The translations under genes were made by a program, and so were the position numbers. A stretch of 37,674 bases of DNA from the NCBI GenBank assembly GCA_009781045.1, contig WQYW01000037.1, forward strand, positions 1 through 37,674, read 5' to 3'. Shown in pieces: positions 26,864 to 34,723 of the stretch. Within the stretch, counting starts at the first letter, position 1. Each line of letters starts with the position of its first letter. Under the pieces are notes generated by a model, which was not told the DNA's origin, did no database searches, and saw only the letters and a program-made list of their open reading frames with translations. Source of the stretch: Alphaproteobacteria bacterium. Lineage in GTDB: Bacteria; Pseudomonadota; Alphaproteobacteria; Rhizobiales; Xanthobacteraceae.

Positions 26864-27474
26864 CCGGAACACAAGGCAAACAAAGTTCCATCCGCCACTC
26901 CAGCCCCCCTCGCCTGATCCTGAAGCATTCGGCGAAATCCGGTCGACCAGATCTTCACGCCGATCGCGAAAAAGTCCTTCTCCAATGTGAAAAGTCTGGG
27001 GGCATGGCGGGCCTTTGTTTAGCGTAACTGTCCACGTCGAACAAAGGCGGTTCTCACCCGGCTCGAAATCCGCAAAAAATTGCGCCTCTCCAATCGGGAT
27101 GGTCATCCATTCGCCACGAAACCCTCCATACAGGAAGGCGGCGTGGCCCCGACAGGGTGAAAAAGGGGCACAGTCAGCCGCTTCCAGAAATGGAACGCGT
27201 GCAGAAACGTTTTGCCATGAATCAATCCCATCCGGTTGAGCCACCTGGAGCCACGGCGGCCGCCGGGATCCTGAAAAGGGCTCGAATAGCGAGGTGGCCG
27301 GCGCCGTTTCCGGCGCCTGGCAGCACGCGCTGGAAACAAATTTTAACCAGGACTTGTTTTGACGAAGACTTGCAGCGATTTGCCAAGACAGGCTAAGTCC
27401 ATGCCTCACTTCCCTGATCGCCCGGGTTCGAATCTGGCCGTTACCGGCCGGGCGGTCTAATTTCCGAGCACTTC
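26864..27474. other. spacer before purE containing repeat copy B
   Basis: 611 bases with no gene except the dispersed repeat copy (27024-27209). A GGCGCC-flanked stem lies near 27298-27317. A TTCGAATC string at 27425-27432 resembles a tRNA T-loop, but no tRNA can be folded around it. Confidence 0.5.
27024..27209 (-). repeat. dispersed repeat, copy B (186 bp)
   Basis: The inverted partner of 4267-4454, with the same order of blocks: CGTTCCATTTCTG, TGCCCCTTTTT, AATGGATGACCATCCCG, GATTTCGAGCCGGGT and CAGTTAC. Both copies lie in gaps close to genes (the phasin 3' end; the purE upstream side). It has no recognisable transposase, terminal repeat or target duplication. Confidence 0.75.
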
Positions 27475-27963
27475 ATGACCACGCCGATCGCCATCATCAT
27501 GGGAAGCCAGTCCGATTGGGAGACCATGCGCCACGCCGCCGACACGCTCGCCGCGCTGGGGCTGACATGGCAAGCCCGGATCGTCTCGGCCCACCGCACC
27601 CCGGAGCGGCTGTTTGCCTTCGCCAGAGGCGCCAGAGAAGCGGGCTTCAAGGTCATCATCGCCGGTGCTGGCGGCGCCGCGCATCTGCCGGGCATGACTG
27701 CGGCGCTGACCGAGCTTCCGGTCTTCGGGGTCCCGGTCGAATCAAGGGCGCTGTCGGGGGTCGATTCGCTTTATTCCATCGTTCAGATGCCGGCTGGAGT
27801 CCCGGTCGGCACTCTCGCCATCGGCAGGGCAGGAGCCGTCAATGCCGCGCTCCTCGCCGCCAGCGTGCTGGCTCTTTCCGATCCCGCTCTGGCCGAGCGC
27901 CTGCGCCTGTGGCGCCAGACCCAGACCCAGGCAGTGGCCGAACAGCCCGAGGATCTGAGATGA
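27475..27963 (+). CDS. purE: 5-(carboxyamino)imidazole ribonucleotide mutase
   Basis: Class I PurE moves the carboxyl group from N5-CAIR to give CAIR in purine synthesis. The 162-residue product opens [16 protein letters not shown] with the substrate-binding GSQSDW (10-15), the SAHRTPER active-site histidine (about residue 40), [14 protein letters not shown] and GVPV and [21 protein letters not shown]. It forms homo-octamers in the cytoplasm. Its stop overlaps the purK ATG by four bases, so the two are translationally coupled. Confidence 0.97.
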   Translation: MTTPIAIIMGSQSDWETMRHAADTLAALGLTWQARIVSAHRTPERLFAFARGAREAGFKVIIAGAGGAAHLPGMTAALTELPVFGVPVESRALSGVDSLYSIVQMPAGVPVGTLAIGRAGAVNAALLAASVLALSDPALAERLRLWRQTQTQAVAEQPEDLR

Positions 27964-29078
27964 GCGGTATCGAGATGGGCGCGGAGGCGCCGCCGCGCCG
28001 GCTGAAACCCGGAGACACCATCGGCATTCTCGGCGGCGGACAGCTTGGCCGCATGCTGGCGCTGGCCGCGGCGCGACTTGGGCTGCATTGCCAGGTGTTC
28101 TCGCCCGACCCCGATTCGCCGGCCTTTGACGTCGTCCTCCACGCCACCTGCGCCGAATATGCCGATGTCGAGGCCCTGGAGCTGTTTGCGGGCGATGTCG
28201 ATGTCATAACCTATGAATTCGAGAATGTGCCCGCTGCGGCGGCAATGGTGCTTGACGCACGCCGCCCGGTGCTGCCCGACCGCCGCATCCTGGAGACCAG
28301 CCAGGACCGCCTCGCCGAGAAGGACTTCCTCAGCGGCCTCGGCATCGGCACCGCCGCCTACGCCGCCGTGGCTTCGCTCGACGAGCTCGAGAGCGCCTGT
28401 GCTCGAACAGGCCTGCCCGCAGTGCTCAAGACCCGCCGCTTCGGCTATGACGGCAAGGGCCAGAGCCTGCTGCGCAAAGCAGAGGATTGCGCCCCGGCCT
28501 GGGCCCGCCTCAGCACCAGGGCGGCCATTCTTGAAGCCTTCGTGCCCTTTTCCCGCGAGATCTCGGTGATCGCCGCGCGCTCCCGGGATGGCGAGGTTGA
28601 ATGCTACGACGTCACCGAAAACGAGCACCGCGACCATATTCTGAAAGTGTCGCGGGCACCGGCGGCGATCCCGGCGGAACTTGCCGCTGAGGCCCGCGAC
28701 ATCGCGGTCCGCATCGCAGGCGCGCTTGATTATGTCGGCGTGCTCGCGGTTGAGATGTTCGTGCTCGGCGACGGGGCGAAGGCCCGGCTCCTGGTCAACG
28801 AGATCGCACCAAGGGTGCATAATTCCGGGCACTGGACGCTCGACGGCGCCTCGGTGTCGCAGTTTGAACAGCATATCCGCGCCATAGCTGGCTGGCCGCT
28901 CGCCAGACCCGTGCGCCACGGCGATGTCACCATGACCAACCTGATCGGCGACGAAATCAACAGCTTCGGCGACTGGCTCGGCAAGCCTGGCGCCACCGTC
29001 CATATCTACGGCAAGGCGGTGGCCCGCACGGGGCGCAAAATGGGACACGTCACCGAGGTCACGCCGAAGCGCGGCTGA
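27960..29078 (+). CDS. purK: 5-(carboxyamino)imidazole ribonucleotide synthase
   Basis: PurK uses ATP and bicarbonate to convert AIR to N5-CAIR, the substrate of PurE. The 372-residue ATP-grasp protein starts at the ATG overlapping the purE stop. It has the biotin-carboxylase-like N-terminal [42 protein letters not shown] (ATP-binding), [13 protein letters not shown] and [16 protein letters not shown] conserved TMTNLIGDE follows. The length is normal. Confidence 0.97.
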   Translation: MSGIEMGAEAPPRRLKPGDTIGILGGGQLGRMLALAAARLGLHCQVFSPDPDSPAFDVVLHATCAEYADVEALELFAGDVDVITYEFENVPAAAAMVLDARRPVLPDRRILETSQDRLAEKDFLSGLGIGTAAYAAVASLDELESACARTGLPAVLKTRRFGYDGKGQSLLRKAEDCAPAWARLSTRAAILEAFVPFSREISVIAARSRDGEVECYDVTENEHRDHILKVSRAPAAIPAELAAEARDIAVRIAGALDYVGVLAVEMFVLGDGAKARLLVNEIAPRVHNSGHWTLDGASVSQFEQHIRAIAGWPLARPVRHGDVTMTNLIGDEINSFGDWLGKPGATVHIYGKAVARTGRKMGHVTEVTPKRG

Positions 29079-29112
29079 ACCGCCGCCGGGAAACGGTGCC
29101 ACAACGGCCACA

Positions 29113-29153
29113 GCGGCCGCACCCCTTGGGCCAAAGGGGCCGGAAGCGGCCGC
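29113..29153. other. GCGGCCGC stem between purK and rpsU
   Basis: GCGGCCGC at 29113-29120 and at 29146-29153, with CCCCTT/AAGGGG nested inside, can form a strong stem. No T run follows, so it may act as a transcript-end structure rather than a classic terminator. Confidence 0.4.
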
Positions 29154-29275
29154 AAAACCACTTCATCCGGTGGACAGAAGCAGATTTGTCTGATACATCC
29201 GCGCCTTCAGCGCCAGGGCGACAACCTCGGGCGTTCCCGAAATTCACCCCCAGACCCACTGAAAGAGGATGCCGC

Positions 29276-29563
29276 GTGCAGGTTCTCGTTCGCGATAACA
29301 ACGTCGATCAAGCCCTCAAGGCGTTGAAGAAGAAGATGCAGCGTGAGGGTATTTTCCGCGAGATGAAACTCCGCGGCCACTATGAAAAGCCGTCCGAGAA
29401 GAAAGCCCGCGAAAAGGCCGAGGCGGTACGCCGCGCCCGCAAACTGGCACGCAAGAAACTGCAGCGCGAAGGCCTGTTGCCGATGAAGCCGAAGCCGGCA
29501 TTTGGCGAGCGTGGCGCGGGTGGACGCGGTGGCCCGAACGGGGCGGCGCGCGGACCGCGCTGA
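29276..29563 (+). CDS. rpsU: 30S ribosomal protein S21
   Basis: A small basic protein of the 30S subunit near the anti-Shine-Dalgarno end of 16S rRNA. The 95-residue product begins with [21 protein letters not shown] and continues [21 protein letters not shown], typical of S21, with an alphaproteobacterial extension ending in a Gly/Arg-rich tail ([20 protein letters not shown]). The start is a GTG at 29276 with AGAGG 7 bases upstream. An ATG at 29269 lies closer to the ribosome-binding site but is in another frame and stops after nine codons. Confidence 0.95.
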   Translation: MQVLVRDNNVDQALKALKKKMQREGIFREMKLRGHYEKPSEKKAREKAEAVRRARKLARKKLQREGLLPMKPKPAFGERGAGGRGGPNGAARGPR

Positions 29564-29823
29564 GCAACCCACGAATCGGGTCAGCCCACGAATCGGGTCA
29601 GCCCACGAATCGGGTCAGCCCAGATGGGCCCGCGCGGGTCTGCGTCGGGAAGCTGGTTCGAAATCCGCGAGAAGCGATCGCCCTGTCTGAGCGGGAACGG
29701 CTCAGGCGGGATCTTCGAAAGCACAGCTGGCGGAAAGGCGCAGGCGGTTTGGTCCGCGGCATTGTCTCACGATCGTGCCATCGTCTAAAATAGTCACCGG
29801 CTGATGCGGCAAGCGGACGGCAG
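29564..29823. other. spacer after rpsU with three 17-bp tandem repeats
   Basis: CCCACGAATCGGGTCAG occurs three times in a row (29568-29618). The remaining bases up to the TPR lipoprotein show no gene. Confidence 0.7.
29568..29618. repeat. 17-bp tandem repeat, three exact units
   Basis: Three exact copies, beginning five bases after the rpsU stop. The unit contains CCCACGAATCGGG, so each copy can pair weakly with its neighbour. Confidence 0.9.
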
Positions 29824-30531
29824 ATGATCTCCCCTCCACCTGAACACAGTTCGGTTCGCCTGTTGTGGTCCAATCCGACCCGTGCGGGGACGAGGATTGG
29901 CCGCCGTTTCGTTGTGCCCAACCTCGTTGTACTCAGTCTTGCTGTGCTCAGTCTTGCTGTGCTCAGTCTTGGCCTTTCCGGCTGTTCCTTCGATCTGGGA
30001 TCGCTGGGCGGGGACAGCAAGGCACCGTCGCCCACAACCTCGACAGACGGCTCCTCCAGTAGCGCCGCTGCCGGCACCAGCGAAGCCCGCACCCTTGCCG
30101 CCCATGCTCAGGCGCTGGTGAAATCCGGCCAGAACGCCGAGGCGATGGAAGAGTTCAACCGTGCCATCACGCTTGATCCCTACAACGCCGAGGCCCTGCT
30201 CGGCCGCGCTCTGCTGTTCCAGGCCGCCAATCAGCACGACGACGCGATCGCCGACTTCACCACCGCCAATGGCCTCAATCCCCAGAAACCCGGCCCCCTG
30301 ACCGGGCGCGCCACCAGCTATCTGGCGCTGGGGAAATTCAAGGAAGCCGCCGCCGATCTCGACGAGGCGATTGATGCCGACCCCGGCAATGCCCGGGTCT
30401 GGACCATGCGGGGACAGGCCTATGAGCGCCTCGGTGACAGAACCAAGGCTTCCGCCTCCTACAGCAAGGCGCTCAGCCTTCACCCCCGCGACGACACCGC
30501 CAGAAGCGGCCTCGCCCGGGTCGGCCACTGA
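29824..30531 (+). CDS. TPR-repeat lipoprotein
   Basis: A 235-residue envelope lipoprotein. A lipobox LSGC places the lipidated cysteine at about residue 54, after a hydrophobic stretch VVLSLAVLSLAVLSLGLSGC. A Ser/Thr-rich linker follows, then at least three TPR units (about 85-230): ALVKSGQNAEAMEEFNRAIT, ALLFQAANQHDDAIADFTTA, SYLALGKFKEAAADLDEAID and AYERLGDRTKASASYSKALS. TPR lipoproteins act as protein-binding scaffolds at the inner or outer membrane; partner unknown. The start at 29824 is uncertain because no strong ribosome-binding site is seen and the N-terminus before the h-region is long. The VLSLA repeats come from a 15-bp tandem DNA repeat. Confidence 0.85.
   Translation: MISPPPEHSSVRLLWSNPTRAGTRIGRRFVVPNLVVLSLAVLSLAVLSLGLSGCSFDLGSLGGDSKAPSPTTSTDGSSSSAAAGTSEARTLAAHAQALVKSGQNAEAMEEFNRAITLDPYNAEALLGRALLFQAANQHDDAIADFTTANGLNPQKPGPLTGRATSYLALGKFKEAAADLDEAIDADPGNARVWTMRGQAYERLGDRTKASASYSKALSLHPRDDTARSGLARVGH
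29929..29973 (+). repeat. 15-bp tandem repeat encoding VLSLA in the lipoprotein signal
   Basis: GTGCTCAGTCTTGCT occurs three times with small changes (29929-29943, 29944-29958, 29959-29973). It lies in frame within the hydrophobic core of the signal sequence, so gain or loss of a unit alters that core by five residues without breaking the gene. Confidence 0.85.
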
Positions 30532-30752
30532 ACACGCCCCTTCGATCTTGCGCCGCATCGGGCTGGGCACAGGCTGTGTCGCCTCCGCGCAGCACCTGCT
30601 CGATTTCGCGCCGTCCAGAGCATCCCTTATTTGCTTTTTTGCACCCACAGGCCTCCCGCGTCGACCGGACGCAGGTTGCGAGCCGATGCGTGCTGGACCG
30701 GGCTGACCGGTGCCGGCTTTCAGACATGACGGCACTGCCGCGGCAGGCCCGC

Positions 30753-30785
30753 AAATTTCTCTATTGACAGAAATTTCAGAATTTC
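30753..30785. promoter_or_regulatory. dyad operator in regulator promoter
   Basis: AAATTTCT/AGAAATTT (30753-30760 and 30769-30776) form 8-bp arms around 8 bases. GAAATT/AATTTC (30770-30775 and 30780-30785) form a second dyad. Both overlap the -35 box and spacer, the position expected for autorepression. The core ACAGAAAT recurs in the next promoter. Confidence 0.5.
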
Positions 30786-30792
30786 CTAGACA
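30764..30792 (+). promoter_or_regulatory. promoter of the GbsR/MarR regulator
   Basis: TTGACA (30764-30769) is followed 17 bases later by TAGACA (30787-30792), giving a start point close to 30799-30800. The ATG is at 30800, and no Shine-Dalgarno sequence precedes it, so a leaderless transcript is possible. Confidence 0.5.
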
Positions 30793-30799
30793 CACCCTC

Positions 30800-31333
30800 A
30801 TGAAGCTCACTCCCATTTCCGAAAAATTCATCCTGCACTGGGGCGAAATGGGCTCCCGCTGGGGGGTCAACCGCACCGTGGCGCAGATTCACGCCCTGCT
30901 GTTCCTCGCCGACCGGCCGCTGGCCGCCGACGAGATTGTTGAAACCCTGTCGCTGGCCCGCTCCAATGTCAGCACCAGCCTCAAGGAACTGCAGGCCTGG
31001 CGTCTGGCCCGGGTGGTGCACATGATCGGCGAAAGGCGCGAACACTTCGAAACCTCCAAGGATGTGTGGGAACTGTTCAGGCTGATCGTGCAGGGCCGCC
31101 GCCAGCGCGAGATCGATCCCACACTGACGGCGCTCCGCGACTTCCTGATGAGCCCGGAACTCGTTCAGGAGTCGAAAGCGAGCGTGGAGCGCATGCGCGA
31201 AACCCTCGAATTCGTCGAAACCCTGACCACCTGGTCCGATGAAATGCTGCGCCTCAAACCCGAAACCCTGATGAAAACCCTGGGCCTCGGGGCCCGCATC
31301 AGTCGCGGCATCCGCAAACCGAAGAAGACCTGA
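30800..31333 (+). CDS. GbsR/MarR family transcriptional regulator
   Basis: A 177-residue winged-helix repressor of the GbsR branch of the MarR superfamily. It begins MKLTPISEKFILHWGEMGSRWGVNRTVAQIHALLFLADRPL and has the helix-turn-helix ADEIVETLSLARSNVSTSLKEL (about 43-64), then a wing RLARVVHMIGERREHFETSKD. A long C-terminal helical part should form the dimer. The start at 30800 matches the family opening; the frame is open to 30710. Dyads in its own promoter and the same core in the promoter of the following operon suggest that it controls both. The ligand is unknown. Confidence 0.88.
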   Translation: MKLTPISEKFILHWGEMGSRWGVNRTVAQIHALLFLADRPLAADEIVETLSLARSNVSTSLKELQAWRLARVVHMIGERREHFETSKDVWELFRLIVQGRRQREIDPTLTALRDFLMSPELVQESKASVERMRETLEFVETLTTWSDEMLRLKPETLMKTLGLGARISRGIRKPKKT

Positions 31334-31380
31334 GGCGCCCGGCAAAGGCGCGGCGCCCCCTTTTTTTGACCGCTAATTTC

Positions 31381-31403
31381 ATTTCTTACAGAAATACCTG
31401 TAA
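31381..31403. promoter_or_regulatory. dyad operator before the SDR-DoxX gene
   Basis: ATTTCT-TAC-AGAAAT (31381-31395) and TTACAG-AAATAC-CTGTAA (31386-31403) are overlapping perfect dyads. A TTGACC at 31366-31371 could serve as the -35 box. The ribosome-binding site CAGGAG follows directly at 31404-31409. The ACAGAAAT core is shared with the GbsR promoter. Confidence 0.55.
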
Positions 31404-31414
31404 CAGGAGAACGC

Positions 31415-32671
31415 ATGATGAAAGTGCTGGTGTGCGGCGCGCGCGGCTTTATCGGCCAGGCCATTGCGGCACGACTCGAACAGGACGGCCATCAGGTGCT
31501 GCGCGGGGTGCGGCAGGGCGGCCACGCCGGAGAGATCGACATTGACTACATGGCAGACCCCGGTACCGCATTGTGGCTCGAGGGCGTGGATGCGCTCATC
31601 AACGCCGTGGGCATCCTCACCGAACGCGGCACAAAGAGCTTCGCCCAGGTCCATAACGCCGCGCCGCAGGCCCTTTTTGCCGCCTGCCGGATGCACGGCG
31701 TGAAGCACGTCATCCAGATTTCGGCGCTCGGTGCACAATCGTGCGAAACGCCCTATTTCGCCAGCAAATACGCTGCCGATGAATTCCTGCTCGGCAGCAT
31801 GCCGCTTCGCGCCACCGTGCTGCGCCCGGCGCTGGTCTATGGCACCAACGGAACATCCGCACGCATGTTCAGGATGCTGGCCAGCCTGCCGGTTCATTTC
31901 CTGCCGGCGGGCGGGCACCAGATGCTGCAGCCGGTGCATATCGACGATCTGGCCGAACTCGTCGCCCGGCTGCTCGACCCGGCGCTGCCCATGGGCCCGC
32001 CCTGCCTTGATGTCGCAGGCAGGACAGAGGTGAGCTACCGTGAGATGCTGGGCACCTATCGACGCTCAATGGGGCTGGCACCGGCTTTCGCGGTCCGCAT
32101 TCCGGTCTTGATCATGCGCGCCGCAGCGCGCATCGCAGGCCTTGTTCCCGGCTCGCCCCTGACGCCGGATACCTGGCGCATGCTGCAACGGGGCAATACG
32201 GCGGAGGTGGCGGCCTTCGCGGCGGCGCTCGGCCGGGAGCCCCGGGACATCGAGACTTTTGTGACACAGGACGAGGCAGCCGCCCTGCGTGCCGAGGCGC
32301 ATGCCGCATGGCAGCCTCAGCTCCTGCGCATCACGCTGGCGCTGCTGTGGCTGGTTTCGGCCCTCGTCAGCGCCGGCCTCTATCCGCAGGCGGATAGTCT
32401 GGCGCGGCTGGGGCGGCTCGGGCTCGATGGCAGCGCCGCCCGCGTGACGCTCTATGGTGCCTGCGCACTGGATTTTGCCCTCGGCCTGGCGACGCTGTTC
32501 AAACCCGGCCGCCGACTCTGGCTGTTTCAATTCACGCTGATCCTGGTCTATACCGCCCTGGTGGCGGTCGCCCTGCCTGAATTTCTTATCGACCCCTTCG
32601 CCCCGATTGTGAAGAATCTGCCGATCCTCGCCATCCTCATTGTGTTGTTCAACGGGGAGCGTCGGCCATGA
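31415..32671 (+). CDS. NAD(P)-binding SDR protein with C-terminal DoxX-like membrane domain
   Basis: A two-part protein of 418 residues. The N-terminal half is an extended/atypical SDR with the nucleotide-binding motif GARGFIG (8-14), LINAVGIL, VIQISALGA and the YFASKYAADE segment, likely binding NAD(P)H. After about residue 300 four hydrophobic helices form a DoxX-like membrane domain: LALLWLVSALVSAGLYP, VTLYGACALDFALGLATLF, WLFQFTLILVYTALVAVAL and ILAILIVLF. The reaction is unknown; such fusions are anchored oxidoreductases of the inner membrane. AGGAG precedes ATG 31415 (an ATG at 31418 is also possible). The stop overlaps the next gene by four bases, showing coupling. It is likely controlled by the upstream GbsR-type regulator. 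Confidence 0.88.
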   Translation: MMKVLVCGARGFIGQAIAARLEQDGHQVLRGVRQGGHAGEIDIDYMADPGTALWLEGVDALINAVGILTERGTKSFAQVHNAAPQALFAACRMHGVKHVIQISALGAQSCETPYFASKYAADEFLLGSMPLRATVLRPALVYGTNGTSARMFRMLASLPVHFLPAGGHQMLQPVHIDDLAELVARLLDPALPMGPPCLDVAGRTEVSYREMLGTYRRSMGLAPAFAVRIPVLIMRAAARIAGLVPGSPLTPDTWRMLQRGNTAEVAAFAAALGREPRDIETFVTQDEAAALRAEAHAAWQPQLLRITLALLWLVSALVSAGLYPQADSLARLGRLGLDGSAARVTLYGACALDFALGLATLFKPGRRLWLFQFTLILVYTALVAVALPEFLIDPFAPIVKNLPILAILIVLFNGERRP

Positions 32672-33144
32672 ACAGCTACCTGTTTGTCAAGACGCTGCAT
32701 ATCCTGTCCTCCGTCCTGCTGGTCGGCACCGGCTTTGGCAGCGCGTTCTATCTGTTTTTTGTCAATCGCACGAGATCGGTTCCGGCGATTGCCGCCGTGT
32801 CGCGACTGGTGGTGCGCGCCGACTGGTGGTTCACCACACCGGCCGCCGTCTTTCAGCCGCTGTCCGGCCTGTGGCTGGCCTCCAGCACGGCACAGGAGTG
32901 GACTGCACCCTGGCTGCTGGGCTCCTTGGTGCTCTATCTCATCGCCGGTCTGTGCTGGCTGCCGGTGGTGTGGATTCAGATCCGGATGCGGCAGCTTTCC
33001 GCCCAGGCTGCGGCGGGAGGCGCGGCGGAGCTGCCGCCCGCTTATTGGCGCCATGCTTTGGTCTGGGAAATGCTGGGCTATCCGGCCTTTCTGGCCATGC
33101 TGGCAGTCTATTTCCTCATGGTGTTCAAGCCGCAACTGTGGTGA
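32668..33144 (+). CDS. DUF2269 family membrane protein
   Basis: A 158-residue inner-membrane protein with four hydrophobic helices, typical of DUF2269: YLFVKTLHILSSVLLVGTGF at the start, DWWFTTPAAVFQPLSGLWL, LVLYLIAGLCWLPVVWIQIRM and ALVWEMLGYPAFLAMLAVYFLM. Histidine in KTLHILS and Trp/Pro-rich helices are family traits; function is unknown. Its ATG overlaps the end of the SDR-DoxX gene, so the two proteins are probably made together and may form one membrane complex. Confidence 0.88.
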   Translation: MNSYLFVKTLHILSSVLLVGTGFGSAFYLFFVNRTRSVPAIAAVSRLVVRADWWFTTPAAVFQPLSGLWLASSTAQEWTAPWLLGSLVLYLIAGLCWLPVVWIQIRMRQLSAQAAAGGAAELPPAYWRHALVWEMLGYPAFLAMLAVYFLMVFKPQLW

Positions 33145-33399
33145 TTGCTGTCGCCACAGCTTGTCTCCCGGGCAAGCCGTTCCCGGAAGAATCGCTCCGG
33201 ATTGCAAGGCAGGAGGGCTGCGGAAAATCAGGCATATCTGCCCCGGCAGCGATTCCCCTGTCTGCCCGGGGGCAATGCGCCCCCCGCAAGGACGCCCAAG
33301 CGGTTGCCCGCAAGGCCCTCAAAGTCTTTCCAGAACAGCACGAGGCAGCCTTCCTTCGGCGGCCCCGTCAGGATCAGGAAAAGGGAGGGGCAGGCCGCT

Positions 33400-34113
33400 T
33401 CAGTTTGAAGCCGTCGCCTTGTTTTCCATATTGATGACCTGGACCCGGCGATTGGCTCCCGACAGCGGGTGGGCCGGATCCTTCAGCTTGCTCTTGCCAT
33501 AGCCGACGGTGACGAGATCCGTCCCTGCAATTCTGTATTTCTCGACCAGATAGCGCTTGATCGCATCGGCACGACGCTCGGACAGATCCTGGTTGTAGGC
33601 ATCGCCGCCCTTGGCATCGGTATGGCCGGCGACGACAAAAACCGAGCCCTGCAGCGCGGGATTGGTCAGGGCACGGCCAAGCGCCTGGACCGAGCGCAGC
33701 GAGCGGCCACTGATATTGGCGGAGTTGTAGTCGAAGTTGATCTCCAGATCGATCTTCGGTTTGTTCTGCACCATACCAGCGATGGTTTCACGCTCTTCCA
33801 GCGAAAGCGTCCGCGCCCGGCGACCACGCAGGCTGTCGAGGAGCCTGCCCTCATCGGTGCGCAGCACCGGTTCCGCCTGTGACGGCCCGGTCGAAAGACC
33901 CCTTGTCTTGAGCTGTGGCCCCTGGTCCTGATGCATCATCGGCTGGGCCTGACCCTGCGGCGTCAGGGCTCGCACAATCTCGTCTTCGCTCACCTCCTGG
34001 GCACGCACAGCGGTGACACAGGACGATGCCGCCGCGAAGGCCAGGAGCGCGAAGATGGTGGCAACCTGACTCTTGGCAAGATAGCTCCTGGCAAGATAGT
34101 TCCTGACCGGCAT
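33400..34113 (-). CDS. OmpA family protein
   Basis: A 237-residue exported protein. A signal peptide (about 1-40, MPVRNYLARSYLAKSQVATI then a hydrophobic stretch) is followed by a flexible Gln/Pro-rich linker and an OmpA C-terminal peptidoglycan-binding domain: LEINFDYNSANISG, VFVVAGHTDAKGGDAYNQ, LSERRADAIKRYLVEKY, DLVTVGYGKSK and ANRRVQVI, with the D and R residues that hold diaminopimelate. There is no beta-barrel, so it resembles OmpA-domain periplasmic or lipid-free proteins. The start at 34113 has GGGGAAG 8 bases upstream. A 15-bp tandem duplication encodes YLARS/YLAKS in the signal. Confidence 0.9.
   Translation of the reverse strand: MPVRNYLARSYLAKSQVATIFALLAFAAASSCVTAVRAQEVSEDEIVRALTPQGQAQPMMHQDQGPQLKTRGLSTGPSQAEPVLRTDEGRLLDSLRGRRARTLSLEERETIAGMVQNKPKIDLEINFDYNSANISGRSLRSVQALGRALTNPALQGSVFVVAGHTDAKGGDAYNQDLSERRADAIKRYLVEKYRIAGTDLVTVGYGKSKLKDPAHPLSGANRRVQVINMENKATASN
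34075..34104 (-). repeat. 15-bp tandem duplication in the OmpA-family signal sequence
   Basis: GGCAAGATAGCTCCT (34075-34089) is followed by GGCAAGATAGTTCCT (34090-34104), one base different. In the coding strand they give YLARS and YLAKS, in frame. Confidence 0.85.
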
Positions 34114-34723
34114 TTTTGTTTCTTCCCCGTTCTGTCTGCCGACTCGCGCCACCTCAAGGTCAGGCATCTGCTCAGACCGGGGCGCGGATTGGCTCGGATT
34201 TCAGTCGCACCAATTTTAAACAATGCGCCAAACAGCTCAAACACAAAAGTCTTTTCGGCCCCGCTCTCACGAAATTTTGAACATCATTCAGGAACCCTTC
34301 AGCTGCGCCGCGACGGCAACGCCACTGGCTGCGATCATCCTGAGACGTCCCTGCCGGACGCAATCCGCCGGCGCGGGGAGCGATCCGACGCTGTCCGGGA
34401 GGGATGAAACCCCATCACCCCGGTCGCTGGAAAACGCAGGAAACCAACCCTTTGCGCACGGGCCTTGCGCACCAACCCTGGCGCAGCGCTGACCGCGCCG
34501 CTTCGCGCGCCTTCCCGGCCATTCAAGGCCGCCGCTACCACCCCCTCGAGAGCAATCCTTCCATGCGAAATGCGGGCAGCGAGGTTTCGCGTCGTCTTCA
34601 GAACAGCGCATGGCCTGGCTGGATCACTCCAGCCAGGCCATTGATTTCAGGACAGGGGCGTGCCTGCCGAAGAGGACCGCTTCGCGAAGCCGGGAAACGA
34701 CGGGTCTGTTCCTGCCCGGCTCC
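34114..34723. other. 610 bases without a recognisable gene
   Basis: The OmpA leader lies at the left. The strongest structure is the hairpin 34610-34641 near the end of pntB. Confidence 0.5.
34610..34641 (-). terminator. strong hairpin downstream of pntB
   Basis: Perfect 13-bp arms (ATGGCCTGGCTGG and its complement) enclose six bases (ATCACT). It lies about 85 bases after the pntB stop. No T run follows on the minus strand, so termination would need Rho or stem-only arrest. Confidence 0.5.

Noticed and set aside
27425..27432. T-loop-like TTCGAATC string before purE
   Set aside because: No acceptor, D or anticodon arm could be folded around it, so it is not a tRNA.
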